In this document: positions 49,103-60,586 of the stretch, piece by piece
How the letters are laid out: each line of letters begins with the position of its first letter
Numbering within the stretch: position 1 is the stretch's first letter
Source: Amphiduros pacificus
Lineage: Eukaryota; Annelida; Polychaeta; Phyllodocida; Hesionidae
Direction: 5' to 3'
Length of the DNA: 64,000 nt
Assembly: GCA_949316495.1 (NCBI GenBank)
Contig: OX439007.1
Span: 10,568,049 to 10,632,048, forward strand
Notes under the pieces: model-generated
Told to the model about the DNA's origin: nothing
Database searches by the model: none
The model's input: only the letters and a program-made list of their open reading frames with translations
Position numbers and translations under genes: made by a program

Positions 49103-52100
49103 TTATCTTCGGTTAATTCTATAAGCACCTTTGGTTTTACCTAAAACAGGTTTAGTTTCATGTAGTTTATTAAGAATAGCTGCATTCCAGCGCAATTGCC
49201 ATTTAGAACGTAAAAAATTAGTAATATATTTTTTAAACTCTGTATTAGGTATAAGCATATTTATTGGGCGCTTATCCAATGCTGCTTTGGCAGCTTGGTC
49301 AGCAGCCTCATTTCTAAGGATTCCAATATGGCTGGGAATCCAATAAAAACGAATCTCTTTATTTTCCTCAGTACAGAGTTTATGATGGCGCTCAAGGATT
49401 TTGTAAATAAAAGGATTTTTCCAATCCTTTGCTTTCAATGCTTGTACACAAGACAAAGAGTCAGAAAAAATTAAAAATGTCCGATGTGGAGAAGTCTCCA
49501 CATGATCTAAAGCAAGATACAAAGCATGTAGTTCTGCTGAAAAAATTGACGATTTATGTGGCAGACGTTCTGAATAAATATGATTGCCCTTAACAGCAGC
49601 TGCAGCAGCCTTGTCATCATCAAATGATCCATCAGTGTATATACACTGATATCCAGTGAAAACTGATTTAATTTCTTTATATCTATTTATATAAAGGGAT
49701 GGATCGGTTGAGTATTTTTTTAATTCTGACAAGGCTACATTAATATTTAAAGTTGCATAGGTCCATGGAGGTGTTTCTGGATATTGAAATTTAGCTACTT
49801 TATTTGGATTTATATTTGCGAATGCCAAAAGTTGGTATTGTATTAGGTTTATTTTCAAAAAGGTCAACATAACTTGGATTAAATAAGGTATCATGTGCAG
49901 GATTGTCTGGACAAGCTGCAATTTTTGCAGCATACTGCTGGGCAAGCTTTTCTTTTCTTAAATCAAGAGGCAGTTCATCTGCCTCAACTGCCAAGCTATC
50001 TGCAGGTGATGTACGAAATGCACCAAGGCATAGTCATAAACCTTGATTTTGTATAGGATCAAGCATTTTAATATAAGATGGACGTGCTGATCCATATATC
50101 ATACACCCATAATCAAGCTTAGAAAGTACCAATGCTCTGTACAATTGCAATAAAATATTACGGTCCCCTCCCCAATCTGTATGGGCAAGAACCCGTAACA
50201 AATCTAATGCCTTCTTAACGTATTTAATGTGAGGAATAAAAGATAATTTCCTGTCAAAAATAAGTCCAAGAAACTTGGTTTCTTCGACAACAGGTATCCG
50301 AGTTTGGCCTAAATAAAGATCAGGATCTGGGTGAACCTTCCATTTTTTTACAAAAGTGCATACATACAGTTTTCTTTAAAGAAAACTTAAATCCGTTATG
50401 ATCAGCCCATTCCTGAATTCTATTAAGATGTTGTTGGAGCTGTCTTTCTATAGTATGCATGCTTGTGGACCTGTAACATAAATTAAAATCATCAACAAAT
50501 AATGAACAATCTGTTCCAGGTCTCACACAATTTACAATACTGTTGATTTTTATTATAAATAGGGTTACAGATAATATACTACCCTGTGGAACACCCATTT
50601 CCTGATCAAATGCATCAGAAAGTGATGAACCAACTCGGACCCTGAATTGTCTATTTGACAAAAAATTTTGAATAAAAAGGGGTAAACGACCCCTTAATCC
50701 CATATCATATAAATCACTCATTATCCCATATTTCCATGTGGTGTCGTATGCCTTCTCTAAATCAAAGAAAATACTAGCCACATGCTCACCTTTTATAAAA
50801 CCCTCTCTTATAAATGTCTCTAAACATACCAGATGGTCAATGGTACTTCAAGTTTTTCTAAAGCCACTCTGTGCAACAGAAATATAAGCTGCAGTTTCTA
50901 AAAACCAAACTAAACGCTCATTAATCATTCGCTCCATTGTTTTACAGATACAACTGGTTAAAGCAATGGGGTGATAATTATTTGAATCTGAGGAGTCTTT
51001 GCCAGGCTTAGGAATGGGAATAATAGTGGCTTCACTCCATGAAGGAGGAAACTCACCACTTTCCCAAATGGTATTAAAAATATCTAAAAGATGCCCAAGT
51101 GATTGGTCAGGGAGGTGTTTAAGGATTTGGTAGTGAATTTGAACAGGCCCAGGAGCAGTATCATGAGATTTATCCAAAGCAAGTTTTAAATCTTCTATTG
51201 TAAATGATTTGTTATATTGTTCCAAGTTATGAGATATAAAATATAGTTGGTTTCTTTCTTTTCTATTTTTTATTTGTTGAAATTTTGCAGAATAATTATT
51301 GGAAATTGTTTGACCTATTGTGTTACCTATTTCAGTGGGATTTGTAATTAATTGGCCATTATGAGTTAGATGTTTGATCCTTGCTCCACCTCCCTTCCCC
51401 ATAATTTTACGCACCATATCCCAGCATTTTTTAATCGGTGTACACGTATTTAATTTGGAAACATAATCCTTCCAACTTTTTCTTTTGCTTATTTTAATAA
51501 TATAACGGGCTTTAGCTCTTTTTACTCGAAATTGGTGCAAATTATATTGAGTTGGCTGTCAATTAAATTTTTTCAGAGCTTTTTTGCACTCCTTGACAGC
51601 TTTTTTGCACTCATTATTAAACCAGGGTTTTTCTTTAATTTTAGAATTTGGCTTTGATTTGGGAATACACCCATCAGCAAAATCATATTATGTATCTGTA
51701 AAAACTTGAAGAGGATCATCTACATTGTTAAAAAGTTCTGGAGTTATTCTATTGAAACAGGATGTTTGAAATTTTGTCCAATCGGCTTTATGAAATTTCC
51801 ACTTGGTGATTCTTTCATCTGGTGGAGGAAAATGGTTATTTAAAATAATGGGGTAATGATCACTACCCCATTGATCTTCCTCTACTTCCCAGGAATAGTC
51901 TAAAAATAAATTTGGAGTGCACATGGAAAGATCTATTGATGTTAAAGAGCCTGTAGCAGGATGTAAATAGGTTGGAGAATCGTCATTCCAAAGGCACAAA
52001 CTATTGTTATTTAAAAAATCTTCTATTATACGTCCTTTGGCATCAGTATTGTTTTAGCCACCCCAAAGATAGTTGTGAGCATTAAAGTCACCAACTAGCA

Positions 52101-52527
52101 TATACGGTTGTGGCAGCTGAATTATTAAGTTATTTAAATCTGTAATATTTATTGGTTCACCTGGTGGCAAATATACTGAACATATTGTTAATGTATTGTG
52201 CAGGGTAATCCTGACTGCAGAAGCTTGTAAATTAGTATTTAATGTCACTTTACTATGGGGTATACAGGATTTAACAAAAATAGAAACTCCGCCATGTGCT
52301 CGGTCCATTGCATCTATTGAACCAACTTTATTATAAGGTACATATCCCTTAAATGTTGTTGATTTATCTTTAAAATTAGTTTCCTGTAAACAAATAACAG
52401 ATGCATTATATTTTTGGGCTAATAACTCCAGTTCTGGTCTGTTTGCCTCAAATCCTCTACAATTCCATTGTATGATATTGCCGATAGCCAAATTAAGAAT
52501 AATGAGAAAAAATATATGATTTAGCAT
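49103..52527 (-). pseudogene. Nimb-like LINE ORF2 (endonuclease, reverse transcriptase, RNase H)
   Basis: The APE-type endonuclease starts IIQWNCRGFEANRPEL with CLQETNF and GDFNAHN (52527-52054) and ends SDHYPI (51999-51688). RT follows: APGPVQIHYQILKHLP, IIPIPKPGKD, SGFRKT (51540-50848), DLEKAYDTTW, GVPQGS and a catalytic FVDD (50781-50320). RNase H (49945-49103) has D105, E138, D162 and H216/D226 (numbering of that 280-codon segment). The first four segments share one frame, separated only by TAA at 52054, TAA at 51688 and TGA at 50848; the RNase H part is in another frame, so at least one indel lies between 50320 and 49945. Family: I/Nimb (RNase H-bearing). Confidence 0.87.
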
Positions 52528-52529
52528 AA

Positions 52530-53633
52530 TCACTTATTAAGTTTATGTTTATGCTTTGAGTGCACAGGAGTAAAATTCATATCCCAAGGATCATCTGTGT
52601 CTATCCTTTCTAAGGATTTAGTTCTATTAATTTTACTTTTAACTTGATCTTTGATTTCTTTTTTGTCTGATTTATGTCTATTGCTATTGATACTGGATGA
52701 TGTGGAGGGAGTTTGTGAAATGGGTTTAGTGGATGTTGCTGTTGGTGGAGTTATAACTGGGATAGTGGATGTTGTAGTCTGAGTTGATGTTGCTGCAGAT
52801 TTAGAGGTTTTTGTAAAAAAGGAATAATTTTTGTCATTGATTGGCCATGTTATTTCGGTTTGAATCGCTATTGATTTGGTTTCTTTCCTTTTAACAGTGC
52901 TAGCATAGGATGTTTTAGTATTGTTCAAACTTTCTACACGTTTACGTGCCTCAGGAAAAGAAATGTTTTCAGTGTGGCTTATTTGCTGAATTTCCCTTTC
53001 TTTTAGAAAGGAAGGACAATTCCGCGAATACGAAGTTACATATCCTTCGCATCGATCAGATCCATGTCCATACCTCTGACACTTGAAGCAGCGCAGAGGG
53101 TTTGGAATAAAAACATCAACTCGGACGTTTAGATAGCTAACTTTAATAGATGTTGGAAGCTGCGCTGCTTCAAATGTCAGAATGAATGTATTGATTGGAA
53201 CTTTGATTCCATCCTTCTTAATAAAAATTTGTTTGCATTGGACTACATCTTGATCTTTTAGTTCATCCACTATTTCCTCTTCAGAAACTCCCGCCAGATC
53301 TGGGCATCTTATCACTCCTTTTTTATTATTGAGGGTCTTATGAGCCGTTATAAAAACTGGAACTGTGGCCAACATTCGGCATCTTAAAAGATTGTCCGCA
53401 TGGCTTTTCCGTTCAACTTCAATTAATAAACAAGTTCCCATTTTTTAAACTGTTTTCGGCACCCCGGCAATGCCTTGAATCCCCTTTGCAATTGAAAAGG
53501 GGGACATTTTTGCCAGAGTATGTTCAGCATCGGAACTTTCCGTAATTAAAAATCTCGGCCATTTTTCTGCTTTATTTGAATCGTCATCACTGTCTAAGTC
53601 ATTCCTAGGTCATTTTTGCTTGTTTTGCGCCAT
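52530..53633 (-). pseudogene. Nimb-like LINE ORF1 (zinc-knuckle RNA-binding protein)
   Basis: The likely start is the ATG at 53633 (MAQNKQK). In-frame TGA at 53612-53610 and TAA at 53447-53445 interrupt it; the part from Met at 53441 is open for 303 codons. It begins with an RRM-like fold region (CLLIEVERKSHADNLL; VFITAHKTLNNKKGVIRC), then one CCHC knuckle C-x2-C-x4-H-x4-C at residues 118-131 of the 303 (CFKCQRYGHGSDRC), then SFPEARKRVESL and a Ser/Thr-rich tail (residues ~200-270). Such proteins bind element RNA and form the RNP. It ends TGA, with the ORF2 ATG two bases later (TGATTATG), a layout suited to reinitiation. Confidence 0.85.
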
Positions 53634-54181
53634 GTGTGTTATTTTATATTTCATCAGTTAGGTCCCCTACCCACCGCGGAGCCCAACAAGGGGACGCCTT
53701 TCTGGGCTGGTAACTCCAAGCCCTGACACCATGAGGATACCCAACATGACATACTCTTAGAATAAAAACTCTACCCTTTCGGATTTTATTTATATCCCTC
53801 GATTGACCAAATCAGCAGTAATCTCCTTTCAGCAAATATTTATCAAAAATTTATCAATTGTTCCTAAATTTCAAACATTAAAATTGTCATTAATAAAAAT
53901 CAAATAGCCAGAATATATTAAAGGAAATATACTACAAGCCGGTTAAATCAGATTCAGGCCTAATCTGATCTGCCTGTCTGGTGAACATTTGGATCCAAGA
54001 CAGGCGTGTTATAACTGGACCGGTATTACTGCCAAACCAGCCCAGTGCTCAGCCCGTCAGGATTCCATATCCTCGCCGACACAGGTCGCATCCCACGGCA
54101 AACAGGACGCCCCTTTAGTCGCCTTTTACGACATGCTGGGGGGCAGTGGGGCTATTCTTTAATCCCCACACCCACAGGGGA

Positions 54182-55560
54182 AATCATTTCAAGGCTGTGA
54201 TGGATTTACTCAATATTGTCTATGAAGTAGCCATTGAATTTCTCCGCCTGTGCAGACTCACATTCTGATTGTGGCATAGGGGTGTCCCTCGTCTTGTGCA
54301 TGACCTTGTGTATGACTTTAAAAAGTTTTTTTTCAAGTCATGTTTATTTTCTTTAACCAGATTAGAGAAGTAGTTAGATTGTGATGATTTCAGAAAAGAA
54401 TTATACTTGTTTCTCTTTATCAATGTGTAGTCCCGTTTTGTTCATTTTCAAGTCTTCTCTTGAGTGATCTCTCATTTTTAATGTGGTCATTCAATCAGGG
54501 TACGGGCTTGCGTTTGGATATGTTTGCTGTTTTAAGGGGAGCATGTTTATCAATTATGGATTTAATGTCATCTCTCAGGGATTCTATATTAATGTCATTG
54601 TATTTACTGTAACTGATGGATTTTATTTGTGGTTTGGGTGGTTAGATGTCTAGATCTAGGACGATCATTTTATGGTCAGATATATAGTCATCCACCTCAT
54701 GACTTTTCAGGAATTTTTAGGAATGTTTTTAGGACTTTTTAGGAATGTTTCCCTTAAAAGTAATGACTAAATCAAGAGTGTTCCCCAGTTTGTGAGTAGG
54801 TTCATCAATCCACTGTTTCATGTAAAAAGTTGATAAAATGTCATAAAATTTAATGACGTGTTTAGTCGTTTTGTTTACATGAAAATTGTAGTCACCTGAG
54901 AAAATGACTTTATGAATAAGTGACCCATAGTATGCAACCAATTCAGTGAATTCATTGTAGAACTCAGTGTAGGTATATTTATTTACACCAGATGGCTCTG
55001 GTCTGTAAATTGTGAGAAATGTAATTTGTTTTCCTTTGATCCTTAGGAATGTTTCCATTAATTCCATTGTTTTCACATTTGGAGGGTTTAACCTGTTTGT
55101 TTCAAAAGGGAGCACACAAACCCACCTCCAGCGCGGTTTTTCCTTGGGAAAGAATGACATTTAAGAGCACCTTCCTCTAGTTCACTCATAATTCTATCAT
55201 CACCAACTTCATGGAGCCATGTTTCAGTCACAAATAGTGCATGCAGATTATTTTCATGAAAATAGTCTTTTATAGTTTATGTTTTATGTGAAATGCTTAT
55301 TTTATTTTTTACTTCTGATGTCACTGTGGTGGCAGGTAGCATTAATGTCGGACTGCTGTGGGCCCTAACAAGCAAGTTATGTGATGCGCAAGAGCCACCA
55401 AGTGGTGTACTTTGGAACCTGTGATTTCCACCCTCACTAGAATAAGTATGCGTCAAGTTGATTTTGCTTTTATTTAATGGTAATGAATTGTTCTGCCAGT
55501 TTGATATGGTTTCGATATTTTTAATTATTTGCAACACATCTTCACCACATATTTAGCTTT
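54182..55560 (-). mobile_element. L2/CR1-like LINE copy A, 5' part (endonuclease and linker)
   Basis: Continuation of copy A beyond the Nimb insertion. The linker KSSQSNYFSNLVKENKHDLKK (54423-54220) is followed by the split point. Endonuclease segment 55160-54729 (MELMETFLRIKGKQITFLTI; YRPEPSGVNKYTYTEFYNEF; FSGDYNFHVN; NTLDLVITFKGN) and upstream KDYFHENNLHALFVTETWLH near 55280-55210 align with the + strand copy at 63.6-64 kb. Frameshifted and interrupted by stops. A 5' segment reaches about 55560; the ORF1 region is missing. Confidence 0.85.
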
Positions 55561-55851
55561 GAATAGCCATGTGTTAGACGACTTAATGCATGACTTGAAG
55601 CATCATGGAACAGTGGCCCCCACATCATGACATGCATATAATGAATGGTTAGGTTTATATTCTCTGCAAAGGTCAAAATATTTCTGAAAAGGTCAAACAA
55701 TTTGAAGGCATATGGTCAAAGGGCTTCATCATATTGGCCAACTTCTCAAATTTCATAAAGGTGTTGCATAAACATCTTGGGCATATGAGACATAAGTGGT
55801 GTGGTCAATTTTTTAAAATCAAATCAAATCAAATCAATGCTGTTTATCATA

Positions 55852-56043
55852 GGCTGTACACGATTGGGTCCGGCAAGTTAGCCCGGGTTATCCTGTTTCT
55901 CCACGATTGAGCCGGCGGCGGAAGGCGGCGGACGCCGACCTCCCTCTGAATACCCTGGGCGAATTCAGCGGGACAAAATGGAGAATCCGGAGATCTGCCG
56001 CTCTCGCCGCCGGCTAGACGGCGGGTGCCAATCGTGTACAGCC
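55852..56043. mobile_element. 192-bp GC-rich MITE
   Basis: Perfect 16 bp terminal inverted repeats GGCTGTACACGATTGG (55852-55867) and its inverse (56028-56043). The interior is very GC-rich with further inverted GCCGGCGGCGG/CCGCCGGC motifs. ATA borders both ends, a possible 3 bp target duplication. Superfamily uncertain. An (AAATC)4 tract lies just to the left. Confidence 0.75.
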
Positions 56044-56943
56044 ATACTCTGATTTCTCTGATTGTGCATGGAATAATATTGTAATTGTTCATATAGGCCT
56101 GGACCAAGGTACAAGAGACCAAGACTAAATTCAACTAAGTAAGTTAGAAGGAATTGTGTGTATTGATGCCGTTTACGGGAGATTCAAACATCGTATCAAT
56201 GTAATTCTTGTGTCGTTGGATTCGTCTTGGTCTCACAATTCCAGAACATGTTTTACCTTTTCCCTAGCTTTATTTGCTACCTACTTGCGATGGGCAACGA
56301 CGATGTTGTCATTTCAAACATTTTTGTCATCACTCACTTCTTTTTCTTTGTTTACATGTTATGAAAACGTATTCATACACGTGCGCATGCATGCACATGA
56401 CGAACACTCCACAGTGATTGTATCATATTTACCACAGAAAAAGCCGAATCACAAATCACAGGAAATTCCCCATGATCGGAAATTAATACACATTCCCCAT
56501 GATCGTGCTGATCACAGAATAACACAGATAGTCCCTTTTTGACAGCCACTGCCAACAGGCAATGGGGCAGTTTGGTTACCTGCAATTGGCTTATGACCCC
56601 CTATTAATTTGTTTCCTTTTATTTTTATTATTGGTCTTTGATAATAATAATATTATTAAAGAAAACTTGGACAATTGATTATATGTGAGTTATAGTGGGG
56701 TATCACGATAATTGTATCTTGTATTCTTGAAAGATTCTTTTCAGACCTACAGGGTTGCGCACATGAACATATTCTTCAAGCATTGATGTTTCTTCTATGC
56801 TGAAAGATGAAAATTAATATATCGAACACCAAACTTACATAATTGAATCGATGATAAAAATCGGCCAAGAACTGACAGAGCAGCTCCTGTGTTTATGTTT
56901 TTGTAACAAGCTGGTACTTACGTATGTGCACATTGTGAAAGAA
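56044..56943. other. Intergenic spacer between LINE copies
   Basis: Unique sequence. The 128-codon open frame at 56156-56542 (+) has no recognisable domain. A duplicated TTCCCCATGATCG phrase lies at 56465 and 56493. Confidence 0.45.
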
Positions 56944-59306
56944 TGTAAGTACTATCAACAGGCCCCTGTTTCCTTGCTTCACTTGAAGTAGATCACGCAG
57001 GTAAGGTGGCGCCTTACCGTTTAAGGCTTTCAATGTCATAAGCAGAATTTTGAAATCAATCCTTGCATGGACAGGAAGCCAGTGAATACGTAGTTCCTTG
57101 AGTTTTCCTGATATATGATCAAATTTCCTGATTTTCCCCACCACCCGTGCAGCCGAATTTTGGCTTCCTGATGTTTGATCTAGGAAGACCTGATAGGAGG
57201 CCGTTTCCATAGTCTAGAGTTGATGTGATGAAAGCATTGAGTTAAAGTCAATGCTGTCTTCTCATCAGACAGTGTCTAATGGCAGTTAGATTTCAGATGT
57301 GGTAGTATCCTTTTTTGCACATTTTATTTATTTGTGCCTTCATATCCATATTAGACTCCAAGGTGATCCTTAGGTCTGCAGTAGACTCACTAGGTCTAAT
57401 TCTAGTGTCGCCCACTCTAATAGTATCAGCGATGTTGTTTTTAGCAGTGGCAATGTGCGTGTCAACACATATATTAAGCATCTCTGTCGTACCTCATTTA
57501 TCTTCATCTTGTTTGATATAAAAAGGCTCTCACCTCACTAATACATTTTTCTAGCTTATCTCTCATCTCTATCTGTTGCTTTGAGGTGTGATCAACTAGG
57601 ATGTAAATCTGTGTATCGTCTGCGTAGATATGATAGTTAAGCCCATATTTTTTCAGGATATCAGAGACAGGTGATATATAGATAGTAAAAAGAATGGGAC
57701 CTAATGTTACACTGGTTTTGTACTGAGCTGAGCTCTGGGGGCATGGATGGGGATCAGGAACTATACTCGCTGGTGACTGTGAGCTGGGGCCTTAACCTAG
57801 CTTACCGATCCCTGCGGGACTCCATATTTTATAGATTTGGGCGAGGACCTACATGACCCTACCTTAACACACTGCATCCTGCCATCAAGATATGATCGTA
57901 TACAAGCCAAGGCATGGCCTTTAACCAAGCATCTGTGTTCTAATCTGTCAAATAAAACTTTGTGGTCAATAGTGTCAAAGGCCGCAGAGAGGTCAAGCAA
58001 AAGGAGGATGACTGTTTTCCTATTATCCATATCTCTTAAGATATCGTGCTGTACTCTAAGTTGGGCTGTTTCAGTACTATGAGACTCTTTATAGGCTGAT
58101 TAAAATTTGTCAGTAAGGCCATTTTTTTAGATTTAGAGATATATGTAAGGTTCGATACTGGTCGGTAATTTATTTTCCAAAAGTTCAAGTCAAAGTTTCT
58201 TCAAAAGGGGAGTATTAATAACAATTTTCATAGTTTCTGAAACTGTAGAATCAGTAAGTGATTTATTTATTATGGCAGTGATGATTGGAAAGAGATCATC
58301 AATAAGGACACTAAGATGCAAGGTCAGGATGGGTCTAGCTCACATGACTTCTTAGTTGATTTCTTGATCAACTTGCGTCCATCACTCAAAGACGGGGGTG
58401 AATCTATCAATCCATGATGGGCCCCTGCATGAAGTGTCCTCTGGTGTCGTATTTATTCTTGATGTTGGTTTAACCGTCATTGTCTCAGTGACACCTGGTG
58501 GAAATTTGACATCAGCTGATGTATCATTATTAAGATCAGATATGTTTTCCATATCTTGGCGAATTTAATCGATTTTATCTAGGAAAAATCTGTTAAATTT
58601 GTTTGCCTGAGTTGAGTCACTGTCCGAGGGCAGTATGGGTGTTTCTCTAGATTTGTGCATGACTGAGTCAATGACCCTGAAAAGTTTCTTTGGATCATGT
58701 TTATTTTCCTCAACCAGTTTTGAAAAATAGTTGGATTGAGACGTCTTTAGTAAGGAGTTATATTTATTTCTCTGATTATTATATAATTCCTTGTCAATCT
58801 GAAATCCAGTTTTATTCATTTTTCTCTCTAATCGTCTTTTTAGAACTCTCTCCTGTTTGATGTGGTCACGCATTCATGGTACTGGTTTACATTGGGCTAT
58901 GTTGGCTTTTTTTAATGGAGTATATTTATCATCTGTTTGTTTGTTTGTTTGGGGTTTTACATCACTTTCAACATTATTTAAGTCATTTCGTGATGAGGCC
59001 TACTGTTTATCATCTGATAATCCATTATGGATGTGAGCTTTTTATCATAAAAATCTACCATCTCATATAGAGGTAAGTCCTCCCATTTGTAGGACTCCTG
59101 TGAAATTGATTTGATGTCCTCCCTTAATATATCCAGGATTATGCCCCTATAGTTCCTGTTTTGAATTGATTTTTTGGGGGGTTTAAGGGAAGTGACATCC
59201 AAGCATAGCTTTATCATCTTATGGTCAGATATGTATTCATCCACTATGTGACTTCTGAGGAAATTGTTCCCTTTAAAAGTGATAATTAGGTCCAGACTGT
59301 TCCTAT
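56944..59306 (-). mobile_element. L2/CR1-like LINE copy B, truncated at both ends
   Basis: On the - strand from about 59306 the reading is NSLDLIITFKGNNFLRSHIV and ISDHKMIKLCLD (end of endonuclease), a linker (LKTSQSNYFSKLVEENKHDP, 58873-58565), RT with LLLLDLSAAFDTIDHKVLFD and GVPQGS (58030-57797), an intact YHIYADDTQ (near 57610-57640), then NSAARVVGKIRKFDHISGKL and HWLPVHARIDFK (57210-56893). The 3' end stops around 56944, before the GDRAFS tail. About 90 bp at 57712-57800 are absent from copy A and interrupt GPQGS-GPILF, probably a small insertion. Multiple frameshifts. It shows the uninterrupted sequence at the point where the Nimb element split copy A. Confidence 0.87.
58936..59005 (-). 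mobile_element. 5'-truncated SINE fragment inserted in L2 copy B
   Basis: Seventy bp matching the SINE 3' end (CATCACGAAATGACTTAAAT, GTTGAAAGTGATGTAAAACC, CAAA repeats), flanked by the perfect 11 bp duplication TTTATCATCTG at 58925-58935 and 59006-59016. Confidence 0.92.
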
Positions 59307-59441
59307 TAGGGGAGGGGACACAGGACGAATGAGGTAGGGAATGATGGGAGGATTGCCAGGAAGAATGATGTGAATGACGGGAACGGTTATTGGATAATGG
59401 GGAGGAATGTGAAGGCTTGTGACTGCTTTGGGGCTTGGGCT

Positions 59442-59849
59442 TCATGAAGGACAACATTCCCTTGGCTGTCCATGCTTCCCATTGTTCAGAGGGAATGTTG
59501 GTGTTTCCTCCAGCTTCTCAGCTGTAACAATACTATTGTATTTCCTTTCAGAAACAATATTTTGGGCCTTTATATTACCAATCCCTGGAAATACCATGAA
59601 TTCCAGGGCCTCTGCTGTATACAGGTTGATGGGGTATGAGGGGCCATCCATGTTTCTACTTTGAAACACAGAAGTTAAATGAGGGTTGATATTGCAAGCC
59701 ACAGGTAACATCCTATGTATTGCATAGTTTGGGCAACTTGGGGCATGACAAATTGTGAAGGGGAATTTACAAAGAAAATAATGGCCGGATTTTAAAATAT
59801 AGAGACAAATTATAACATTGTAAGAGCCTGCAGTACCACTACCACACAC
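59442..59849 (-). CDS. Open segment with ComEA-like helix-hairpin-helix motif
   Basis: A 135-codon frame; Met67 (59651) is the more likely start if it is a separate exon. Residues ~74-112 read INLYTAEALEFMVFPGIGNI followed by KAQNIVSERK, the pattern I-N-x-(N)-T-A-x-x-x-L-x-x-(L/F)-P-G-I-G-x-x-x-A-x-x-I-v-x-x-R of ComEA-type HhH domains, which bind DNA backbone non-specifically. A Ser/His-rich segment follows in another frame (59457-59310), and L2 copy B begins right after it. Upstream on this strand, a CCAAT-like promoter region, a possible 5' exon ending AAAAG|GTAAG (60286) and a pyrimidine-rich acceptor CCCTTTTCTCTTCAAG (~59975) suggest a spliced gene. Host gene or mobile-element gene: I cannot tell. 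Confidence 0.4.
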   Translation of the reverse strand: MCGSGTAGSYNVIICLYILKSGHYFLCKFPFTICHAPSCPNYAIHRMLPVACNINPHLTSVFQSRNMDGPSYPINLYTAEALEFMVFPGIGNIKAQNIVSERKYNSIVTAEKLEETPTFPLNNGKHGQPRECCPS

Positions 59850-60586
59850 TTTTTGAGGAAAATATTAGCTGTACTGCGCAGGCTCTGGGGTACGCACGAG
59901 ACACAAGTCGTGCAGACAACAAAAGTGTACAAAACACAATAAATGTTTTGAAAAGTTGTCTGCAACTTCTTGAAGAGAAAAGGGTAATTTCTCCTCAACC
60001 ACGTGGAATTTCAAGTGGAAATTACACAAAGAAGTTGCAAACTAGTAACTTAAGTGAATTAGGGGACTAGAACACATGGACAAACTGGAATTACCAGCCG
60101 GGAGAAAGGCAAAGTGGCGCAGGAATAAGGTATGAAAGTTGGAAGTAAAATATACTTCCACTCTCAAAAAAGAGTGCAGAATCTACCTGTGTAAATCCCA
60201 CACAAGTGCGGCAAGTCGCAGTGCCATTTGATGTGAACCTTATTTACTAAAGTGCACACCAAGCTTAACACTAGTTAAAACTTACCTTTTCAATAGGTGT
60301 CTTCCGCAGTCGGCGTTCAGGGATCATCTCTCTAGCCTTCACTTTGTAATTCCCGCCTGGCCCGGTGTAGGAATATTGGGGGAAGGTGATTGGCCAGGGC
60401 ATTGATGCATGGAGATCAACTGGATTGTTGCCTGGCCACAACACTGTTCCCCATTTTATTTTTTAAATTTTAAAATCCCCTATAATATCTGTCCCTCGAC
60501 GCAGACAAAGTCGAATGCCTAAAATATCTGGAAGATTATGATGTATCTCTTGATGATACTTCATGATTAACCATATATATATATAG
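59850..60586 (-). promoter_or_regulatory. Candidate 5' region of the HhH segment
   Basis: GC-richer than the surroundings. On the - strand GGCCAATCACC (~60390) is followed by a GC-rich stretch and a consensus donor GTAAG at 60285-60281. No TATA box. The head-to-head L2 copy C starts about 130 bp beyond. Weak evidence. Confidence 0.25.

Larger units (their letters stand above)
48550..54181 (-). mobile_element. Nearly complete I/Nimb-like LINE nested in the L2 copy
   Basis: A 5.6 kb element flanked by the 9 bp target duplication AATCATTTC (48541-48549 and 54182-54190). The 3' end (left) carries ATTCATTC repeats after GTGCCGTAAAGAAACT. The 5' UTR (54181-53634) starts TCCCCTGTGGGTGTGGGGAT. ORF1 and ORF2 are adjacent, with endonuclease, RT and RNase H as in the I/Nimb group. 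A handful of stops and at least one frameshift make this copy inactive, but its completeness shows it is young. Confidence 0.92.

Noticed and set aside
56156-56542. 128-codon + strand frame
   Set aside because: No family resemblance and contains local duplicated TTCCCCATGATCG phrases; likely chance.
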